DNA from: Ligustrum vulgare
Taxonomy: Eukaryota; Streptophyta; Magnoliopsida; Lamiales; Oleaceae
DNA length: 64,000 nucleotides
Direction: 5' to 3'
NCBI GenBank assembly: GCA_963555705.1
Contig: OY743168.1
Coordinates: forward strand, 24,248,139 to 24,312,138
Shown: positions 55,861 through 64,000 of the stretch, piece after piece
Layout of the letters: every line of letters starts with the position of its first letter
Position numbering within the stretch: the stretch's first letter is position 1
Notes under the pieces: model-generated
What the model was told of the DNA's origin: nothing
Databases searched by the model: none
Seen by the model: only the letters and a program-made list of their open reading frames with translations
Translations under genes and position numbers: made by a program

Positions 55861-58800
55861 TTACATACCTGTACCAATATTTAGAAGACTAAGACAGCTT
55901 CTAAATTTTACCAAAGGAAGCACCTTAGTGCCCATATCTGCAGGGTTGTATTCTGAAAGAACTTTCTCAAGTTTTACCAGTTCTTGAGAAACCATAACTC
56001 TAATAAAATGTAATCTGACATCAATATGTTTATTACGTTCATGAAAGACAGGGTTTTTACACAGATGAATAGCAGATTGACTATCAGAATATACTGTCAC
56101 ATTTCCATCAAGAACACATAGTTCATTTAATAGACCTTTAAACCACAAAAACTCTTTAAAGGCTTCAGTAGCAGCAATATATTCAGATTCAGTAGTGGAT
56201 AATGCAACAACGTGCTGTAGCTGTGATTTCCAACTAACACATGAATTACACAAAGTAAACACATAGGAAGAAGTTGATTTCCTATCATCTCTATCACCAG
56301 CATAATCAGCATCAGTAAATCCTTTCAATTTTAATCCTTCAGTACTAAACTTATATACCAATCCAACATTACAAGTTTCTTTCAAATATCTAAACAACCA
56401 TTTTAAAGCTTCCCAATGATTGGGACCAGGATTAGACATGTACATGCTAAGTGTACTAACAGCAAAAGCTAAGTCAGGTCTAGTACACACCATTAAATAC
56501 ATCACAGATCCAATGGCATTAGAATATGGAATTTTCTTCATATATTCTTCTTCTTCTTCTTCATTAGCAGGTGATTGTTCCTTTGATAAGACAAAATGAT
56601 TGGCTAAAGGCAAAGTAACTGGTTTACAATCAATCATGCCAAATTTTCTCAAAATTCTCATAATATACGGAGTCTAATGCAGAAATAGAATTGAATTTGA
56701 CCTATCTCTTTCAATTTCCATGCCTAAGATTCTTTTAGCATTACCTAAGTCTTTCATGTCAAATTCATTACCCAACGTGGTTTTTATTTCATTCAAGAAT
56801 TTCAAGTTAGGGCCAACAAGCAACATATCATCAACATATAATAATAAGAACACACAGTTATTATTAGCACTCCCCTATTGATAATACAAGCAATGATCAA
56901 ATTCACTCCTTTTAAAACCAATGGTTTGCACAAAAGAATCAAAACGTTTGTACCATTGTCTAGGAGATTGTTTTAAACCATAAAGAGAGCGTTTAAGAAA
57001 ACACACATTATTAGGTTTTAGTTTATTTTCAAAACATTTTGGTTGATCCATAAAAATCTCTTCATCAAGTTCACCATGCAAAAAAGCAGTTTTAACATCA
57101 AGTTGTTCAAGTTTCCAATTAAAATGTGCAACTAATGCAAGCATAGTCCTAATAGTGGTATACTTAACAACAGGAGAAAAGATTTCATTATAGTCTACCC
57201 CTTCCTTTTGTGTGTAACCTTTAGCCACGAGTCTAGCCTTAAACATTAAAGGCTCCCCCAAAGTATTTCCCTCCTTAACTCTAAAAACCCATTTGCACCC
57301 AACAATAGACTTGTTTTTAGGTCTTGGGACTAACTCCCATGTTTGATTTTTATCGAGGAAACTCATCTCTTCATTCATCGCTTTCACCCAATTCTCAGCT
57401 TGTTTACTCTCTAAAGCTTCTTCAAAAGTATTTGGCTCCCTATCAACTAATTCTTGATAACTAGCATAAGCTAACTCAAAATCAGACTCTAACCTTTGAG
57501 GCACCCTATGTGTTCTCCTAACTCGGTCTCTAGCTAACTGATAATCAGATAAAGGGTTTTGTTCTACTTGATGTTCCTCTACAACCTCATCACTCCCAAC
57601 ATTTTCATCGTGATTGTTTTCTACCTCTAGATTTTGACGCTCCACCTTAATTTGTGTAGTGGGGATTTCAACACTCACAGTCTCTAAATCCTCTTTGGAT
57701 TCGCCACTAGTGTTTTCTTTCTGTTTTTCTCTCACAATGTCATTCTCTAACTTTAGACACGGCATCTCAGTTTCATTAAATGTAACATCACGACTTATGA
57801 TGATTTTAACTCCAGTTTGACTTCTATCCCAAAGCCTATATACCTTAACTCCTTCAGGATACCCTAAGAAAACACATTTCCTAGCTCTAGGTTCTAGTTT
57901 CCCCTCATTTTGATGAGAGAAAGCAGCACAACCAAAAGTTCTCAACAAAGTATAGTCAGCACATTTACCATACCATTTTTCATGCGGAGTATCACCATTT
58001 AATGCACTAGAAGGTGTCAAATTAATCAGATAACATGCAGTAACAACAGCTTCACCCCAAAAATATTTAGGAATACCAGAACTCAACATCATACATCTAA
58101 CTTTATCAAGTATAGTACGATTCATACATCCAGCAACCCCATTTTGTTGGGACGTATATGGAACAGTTTTATGTCTAGTAATTCCACTTTCCTTACACAT
58201 ATCATCAAAATCATTATTACAAAATTCAAGGCCATTATCAGTTCTCAGATATTTTATCTTCTTGCCAGTTTGGTTTTCAACTTGCAATTTCCAAATTTTA
58301 AATTTCTTAAAGGTCTCAGTTTTATCTTTCAACAGATAAACCCACACTTTTTGAGAAAAATCATCAATTATGGATAAAAAAATATCTATTACCACCCATC
58401 GTAGGATGAGTGGCTGGCCCCCACAAATCAGAATGAATATATTCTAAAACTCTTGTAGTTTATGCACAAAAGATGAGAAAGATAACTTATGATGTTTACC
58501 AAGCACACAGTGATCACATAATGGCATGTTAGATACACAATCTTTTCCAAATACGCCTTTTTCATTAAGCAATTTAAGTCCTTTAATGCTTACATGAGCT
58601 AATGTATTGTGCCACTTGTGTGTTTCATCAGTGTTGGAAAAATTAATAGAGGAATTAATCACTTCAGCAATTGTCACATAAATACCATTTCTTCTGATAC
58701 CTTTACACGTGACCATGACACCCTTAGTCATTTTTAACATGTTGTTTCCAATTTTACCCGAAAAACCCTCTGATTCTAAAGCTCCTACTGAAATAAGATT

Positions 58801-58990
58801 TCTAGCCATTTCAAGAATATATCTGACTCCACATAATTTGAGCACATAGCCAGTATCAAATTTTAAAGTGATATCACCAATCCCAGCAATTTTATAAGCA
58901 TGGTTATTACAGAGAATAGCATGACCACTTTCAGATTCTTGCATATTTTCAAACCAATTCTTATGAGATGAAACATGAAATGATGCACCA
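55861..58990 (-). pseudogene. Copia pol: protease, integrase, reverse transcriptase, RNase H
   Basis: Protease ILDSGASFH is near 58985, then the GAG-pre-integrase HKWHNTLAHVS...CDHCVLGKHHKLSF. Integrase follows from FLSIIDDFSQKVWV, with the RTDNGLEF motif; its third catalytic position reads QQNGVAGCMN where GVAER is usual, so the Glu is lost (codon at 58129-58131). RT has QLDVKTAFLHG and LYVDDMLL. RNase H has GFTDADYAGD...STTESEYIA. Stops interrupt one common frame after EF (58444-58446), after YYQ (56872-56874) and after FLH (56675 region). A pair of compensating frameshifts lies between about 58383 and 58465. It is clearly inactive. Confidence 0.92.
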
Positions 58991-59001
58991 GAATCAAGTA
59001 T

Positions 59002-59898
59002 TTATTCATGCAAGTGGGATTTCACAGTCATATTCACTTCAGTAGGTTCAGAATTCAATAACACATAGACTTCACAAAGTTCATTGTCAGGTGAAGTAAC
59101 AACATTTGCCTCATCACGTTTTTCTCTTTGCTTATTTTTCTCAATATAACAATCTTTAATAAAATGTCCAAGTTTACCACACCCATAGCATTTTCTACCT
59201 TTTGTTTTACCTTTTGACCTGGACCGACTTCTACCTTTCTTTTTACTACTAGATGCATGTCCACTTTGATTATCATATGTCCTAGATTGAGACCTACCTC
59301 TCATCATATGGACCTCACCACTTTTTCTTTCAATTTTCTCAGCCTTTAACTCCAATTCTTTACTCCTTAACGACTCGATGACAATTTCGGTAGTTAAAGT
59401 CTCTCTCCCGTATTTAATGGCACTTTTATCCTCTTTATAAATATCAGGAACAACATTTAACAAAATAACAGCTTTATATTCTTCAGGAACTTTTTCACCA
59501 CAATTAGTGATATCTTGCACAAGTTTATTGAAGACATCTAAACTGTCATCTAAGTCTTTGGAAGGATCAATTTTAAAACTGAAAAAACTTTCAAGCAGAA
59601 AAAGTTTATTAGGAGTAGACTTTAACACATAAAGTTCCTCCAATTTATCCCAAAGTTCTTTAGTGGAGTCTAATTTACCAACTTTTCGTAAAACAGCATC
59701 AGACAAATGTAAAATTATAGAAGTGTATGCCAAGTCATCTAGGTCCTTTCTCTCTTCCTCAGTCAAATTTAAAGAAAAAGTGTTATCAATAGCCTTTGAA
59801 ACTTTTTGTTGAACAAGAATACCTTTCATCTTTTGTTGCCAGATTGAAAAATCCCCCTTACTGTTAAAGACCCCCATCTCAAAATGATGCGCAGACAT
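59002..59898 (-). pseudogene. Copia gag with zinc knuckle
   Basis: The ATG at 59898 starts MSAHHFEMGVFNSKGDFSIW. A UBN2-type gag domain follows (IILHLSDAVLRKVGKLDSTK, ELWDKLEELYVLKS), then a Ser/Arg/Lys-rich stretch and the CCHC knuckle CYGCGKLGHFIKDC. The frame ends at a TAA (59002-59004), after which the same frame reads directly into the protease ILDSGAS. Gag and pol were therefore one polyprotein, now split by this stop. Confidence 0.88.
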
Positions 59899-60769
59899 TT
59901 TACCAAAAAAAAAATGCACAGAACACAAATTCAAGATTATAAAAGACCAAAGGATACACAGATTACACAAAGTAACCAAGAACAATATTCCTATGGTTTC
60001 ACAAATATACGCTATTCTAGAACCCCAGGATTCCGTGAGAATCAAGTTCTCAGGTCAAGGGAAGAAACTAGAATAGGAGTCTGGGACAAAGTCTAGGTAA
60101 ATAAGAGATAACTAAAAAACGATAGATTTCAACAATCAAAGAATATGACAATAATTTCACACAGAAATTTAAAGAACTCAGATAATGCACGTAGTCCTAG
60201 GTTCTAAGCAATGGATACCAAGCAATGGCAGCCCCCAATCCTATTGACCACCCCACACGATGGTCTGCTAGTGCGGAAAAATTAAATGAGTTCCAGCCAA
60301 TTTACCAGAGTGGAGTGTCCGTGTCCGTATATCGAGATATGCGAGTCCCTAGAGTTATTTTTTCAAACCCTAGGGTTCTGGAAGCTTTTAATCCAATTTC
60401 CACTTTAACACCACCAAGACAGTACTGGCCAAACTTAACTGCTGAAACAGGAAATCACAAAACTAACAGCACACAGTTGTTAGAAATAATAAAATAAAGA
60501 TTCTGAAAAAAAAAATTCGCCGGAAAATCACGCGTCGCCGCCGGACCGCCACGCGCCGCCACCGGACCGCCGCCGGAAAGTCACGCGCCACACACCCGGA
60601 ACCGCCTCGACCTGCTGAGTAAGGAGGTGGTCTCCATTTCACAATCCGACCACTGGTTTGGCCGGAATCGTGTATTTTCAGTTCGAGATTTTCGAACCTT
60701 ATCGCCTCTGTTCTTCAAGTTTTGATTTTCTGGTCCAAAAAATCCTTCACCAATCGCTTCGATACCAGT
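59899..60769. other. Copia 5' leader
   Basis: The non-coding leader between PBS and gag contains a strikingly GC-rich, CCGCC-repeating stretch at about 60515-60615, unlike the AT-rich surroundings, and a purine-rich part at about 60040-60180. No separate gene is supported. Confidence 0.5.
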
Positions 60770-61488
60770 TGTAGGCTTCAATTGGACCTGCAATGCAACA
60801 AATGCAAGGGTTAATTCAATTAAAGCCAAGAAAAATTACACTAAAATGAAAGAGGAAGAAATTAGGTTAGAAAATTTGATTTTTCCCCTTTTTGGTTTTG
60901 GCTCAGAAAATCATTCCAACCACCACAAGTGCAACACCAAAATTTGGAGGTTTGTACAACCACGAAGGAAGTAGGGGTAATCACAAACCGAAACCGATCA
61001 CTGAGAAAGGACAGCCCACGAAGGTCACGAAAGGAAGCAGCTGTGTGTCACGAAGAAGCACAAGAAGAGAGGCTGAATACTTAAGCAAATGAACACGAAG
61101 AAGGCACACTGAACGCATAGCTGGGCTCGGTTATTTATAGGTGAAGAGTCCTATGCCATAGATGAAACCAAACAGAATGGAGGAGAGTAAGGAACGGGAT
61201 GATACTTATCAAAATCAAGATAAGGATTTTCTTGATAATTAACCAATCGAGAATAATGAGATAAAAGATATTGATAAACTTTGTTCGGTTTTTATCTCCT
61301 TTTTTTTCCGACGTTATCTCCGAAGTCGGGTATCAAGCACCAATCCCAATTGGGTTGACTCCCTCAAAATACCCGACCAAGTGGGCTACAAACAATTGTG
61401 GTGTGGACTTAAAGCCTGAAGTTAAAACGGGCCTCGATTTTTCATCATCGCCAAAGAGGTTTAATTTTTGGTAACACATTACCTAACA
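60770..61488 (-). repeat. 5' LTR of the copia element
   Basis: This 719-bp LTR is tgtaggcttcaattggacc...cattacctaaca on plus. It is similar to 54269-55779 outside the foreign segment, with scattered substitutions and a short indel near 61410. Confidence 0.88.
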
Positions 61489-64000
61489 CATTCTCTTTCC
61501 CTGAACCTAGTCTTTTTGTCTATGAATAGGTTGGCTGGAATTAAGGCAGGCGGCTTCAAATTTAAGGTAGGAATGGAACAAGGTTTAGGGGTGGATAGTC
61601 GGGGGCGTAGTGGTGAACTCATGTTGCTTTGGAATAACGTTTGGGATGTGCACATCAAGAGTTATTCGTGTGGCCATATTGATGCGATGATAACCCAAGC
61701 AAATGGGACTCACTGGCAGTTTACTGGTTTTTATGGAGAGCCGAAGCCTGAGTGTCGACATTTCTCTTGGGAACTCCTTCGTAGATTAAAAGGACACAAT
61801 TCGAAAGCATGGCTGTGTGGAGGGGATTTTAATGAAATATTGTGTTACGCAGAAAAGTTGGAAGGATCGGTCAGAACTCGGGCAGGCATGGATAATTTTC
61901 GTAATGTGCTCCAAGAATGTGGTTTAAGCCAGTTACCTCTAATCGAACCCATTTATACTTGGAATAATAAGAGGAGGGTACTCAGAACATCCATGAGATA
62001 TTAGACCGATTCATTTGCAACCACCACTGGCAAGCTCTTTTTCCTCTTGCTCGCTTCGAGCACCTTGATTTTTCTACTTCGGATCACCGTCCCATTCTAA
62101 TACGGTTAGCGAGTCAGACAAAAAGGCACTTTGTTGGGTGTAGAAATCTGAATATTAGATTCAAACCTTTTTGGTTACAAGAAGAAGGGTATAATGATGT
62201 GGTCAAGAAGGCGCAGGAAGATGGGATATTCAGAAAGAATCCACAGCCATCTAAAGGAAATATTCGATCTCTATTGGGTGAGTGTGGTAGGGTGCTTAAA
62301 CAGTGGAACCGTTGTACTTTCGGCAACTGGCACAAGCAACTTAAAGACAAGCATCTGAAGTTGGTTGCCTTCTATGATTCTCCTTCAAGTCCGAACAGCA
62401 TGGATATTATTAAGCAATTGGAGAGAGACATCCACTATTTATTAGATTGGGAGGAAATCTATTGGAAGCAACTATCTCCTGCAGATTGGTTGCGTGGGGG
62501 AGATTGAAATACAAAATAATTTCATTCCAAGGCTTCCAGGCGTTGTCAAAAAAATGCCATTGAAAGGATTCAGGATAGTAACAGGACTTGGGTAACGGAG
62601 CCTGTGAGGATAGTTCATGTGGTAGATGATTACTTTTCCAACTTGTTTGCTAGTTCCAATCCCTCATAGGCCATGCTGGAAGACTAGACTCAAGGAGTAA
62701 TGAGGGCTCTATCAGAGGCTGACCAGGTTTGTCTAAACTCCCCCTTTACAGTTGAAGAAGTGGAGCAAGCTTTGAAAATGATGGGCGGTTTAAAGGCCCC
62801 AAGTCCCGATGGGTTTCATGATGTGTTCTATCAGCGTCACTGGTCTCTTCTAGGGAAATCAATCACACGAGTTTGCTTAGAGGTACTTAATGAAGGACGT
62901 CCCTTAAGCTTGGTAAATGACACAAATATTGTCCTGATTCCAAAGACGGCCACACCAGAATATATGAAGGATTTTCAACCCATAAGTCTGTGCAATGTTC
63001 TATACAAGCTGATCTCTAAAACTATCGCCAACAGACTCAAACAAGTTCTGCCTACACTTATCTCAGAAACTCAAAGTGCTTTTGTTCCAGGGAGGCTCAC
63101 ACAGATAATGCTATCATTACTTTCGAATGCTTTCACTCAATGGAAAAGGTATTGGGGTTCTCCCAAAAGTGGATTGGAATTTTATCATCGCAATGATAGA
63201 AAAGATGGGGTTCTCCCAAAAGTGGCAGGATCTGATTTTCTAGTGCATGAGTTTAGTAAGGTTTTCCTTTCTTATCAATGGGCACGCTCAGAGCCAGGTT
63301 GCCCCCCTCACGAGGTGTAAGGCAAGCCTGTCCGATATCTCTTATCTTTTTATCCTTTGCTGGAGGCTCTTTATGGACTATCACAGGTGGCAGAACGAGA
63401 AGGGCTCATTCAAGGATTACAATATTCCCGTGGTGGACGTCGTATAAGTCATATATTCTTTGCAGATGACTCTTTAATCTTTCTCCAGGCCTGATACTCC
63501 AAATGTGAGGCCCTCTTCATGTTTTACCAGTTTATGAGAGGGCATCTGGACAACATGTCAATTTTGAGAAAACTTCAGTTTTCTTTAGTTCATCTACTCC
63601 TAGCAAGTTAGAGAAGAGCTGAAAAATGCTATTGGTCTGGCTAATGAGGGTCTCCAATCTACTCACCTAGGGATTCCTATTAAGGTTGGGAGGAATCAAG
63701 GTCAAACTTTTGCACTCATTAAAGAGCAATTGTGGAAAAGGGTACAAGGGTGGAAGCCGGGGCTTTTTTCTGCTGACAGTAGAGAGGTGTTGATCAAAGC
63801 AGTTCTATAGGAAATCCCTACTTATCTTATGAGTCTTTTCAAATGACTGGCCTCCATTATTCAGGATATTCGATCTATTGTCCATAAGTTTTAGTGGAGA
63901 GAAGAGCGAGAGAATAGGAAATTTCTTAGGTCAGCTGGCGGAGATTATGTCAATCTAAAGCAGACGATGGTATGGGGTTTCATGATTTTGAAGCGTTTAA
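61489..64000 (+). pseudogene. LINE (L1-type) ORF2: endonuclease and reverse transcriptase, runs off the window
   Basis: The endonuclease part encodes LNLVFLSMNRLAGIKAGGFK, GRSGELMLLWN, GFYGEP and CGGDFNEIL to about 62000. After a frameshift it reads TSDHRPIL near 62080-62100. The linker includes WLRGGD followed by TGA (62505-62507). The RT part has LKAPSPDGFHDVFYQRHW, VLIPKTATPEYMKDFQPISL, CNVLYKLISKTIANRLK, SETQSAFVPGRL and the catalytic FADD at 63459-63470. Downstream fragments resemble the region after RT (THLGIPIKVGR, REVLIKAVL). At least four stops or shifts are visible. The continuation lies outside the window. Confidence 0.88.

Larger units (their letters stand above)
54269..61488 (-). 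mobile_element. Ty1/copia retrotransposon inserted in the LINE
   Basis: LTR copies lie at 54269-55779 and 60770-61488; the first is enlarged by unrelated sequence. Gag and pol on the minus strand are in copia order (gag, protease, integrase, RT, RNase H). A primer-binding-site-like TGGTATCGAAGC lies at 60767-60756. LTR ends are TGTTAGG...CCTACA on the minus strand. The LINE frame resumes at CATTCTCTTTCC right after 61488. The left junction lacks the first bases of the LTR and a matching duplication, indicating a small deletion there. Confidence 0.88.

Overview
The window is nuclear DNA of a flowering plant, most likely a dicot. It is AT-rich, has short GT-AG introns, and is dominated by plant transposable elements. 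The organism cannot be named from the sequence. Only one conventional host gene is clear: a WUSCHEL (WUS) orthologue at 4537-5925 (+), three exons, about 293 residues, with WUS-type homeodomain, WUS box and C-terminal EAR-like motif. A tRNA-derived SINE with a perfect 16-bp target duplication lies about 245 bp upstream of its start codon.

Region by region: 1-4000 holds small elements and a dispersed AT-rich repeat; 4003-4292 the SINE; 4537-5925 WUS; 5926-11404 a second SINE-like element, MITEs and low-complexity DNA. At 11410-20738 is a complete LTR retroelement (2991-bp LTRs, TSD ATACA, initiator-Met-type PBS, PPT) with no recognisable gag-pol. Its 3.3-kb interior instead carries two intronless antisense genes, each behind a CTATTTAAA TATA-like box: a LOG-type cytokinin-activating phosphoribohydrolase, and a basic zinc-finger protein resembling small cysteine-rich nucleic-acid-binding proteins of Betaflexiviridae. 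The LTRs are nearly identical, so the insertion is recent. This is the most unusual object in the window.

At 22753-23843 is a 1.1-kb foldback element. About 24.1-38.5 kb is a decayed CACTA transposon (transposase-associated domain, TNP2 and Ulp1-type protease remnants). It is split by a 12.2-kb Tat-lineage Ty3/gypsy element (25090-37278, TSD ATAGG) with gag-pol on the minus strand and a long antisense ORF on the plus strand. The CACTA right end abuts an Athila-like gag relic (38490-41040), itself carrying a 901-bp solo LTR with TSD CATAT.

At 41384 to about 49258 are three head-to-tail Helitron copies on the minus strand. One retains helicase fragments; the other two carry CACTA-type insertions. 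From about 53 kb to the window end is a broken L1-type LINE, interrupted at the start of ORF2 by a copia element (54269-61488). Apart from WUS and the two cargo genes, nearly all coding capacity belongs to mobile elements, mostly inactivated. The two strongest themes, WUS (stem-cell identity) and LOG (cytokinin activation), belong to the same shoot-meristem pathway, but their proximity here could be chance.
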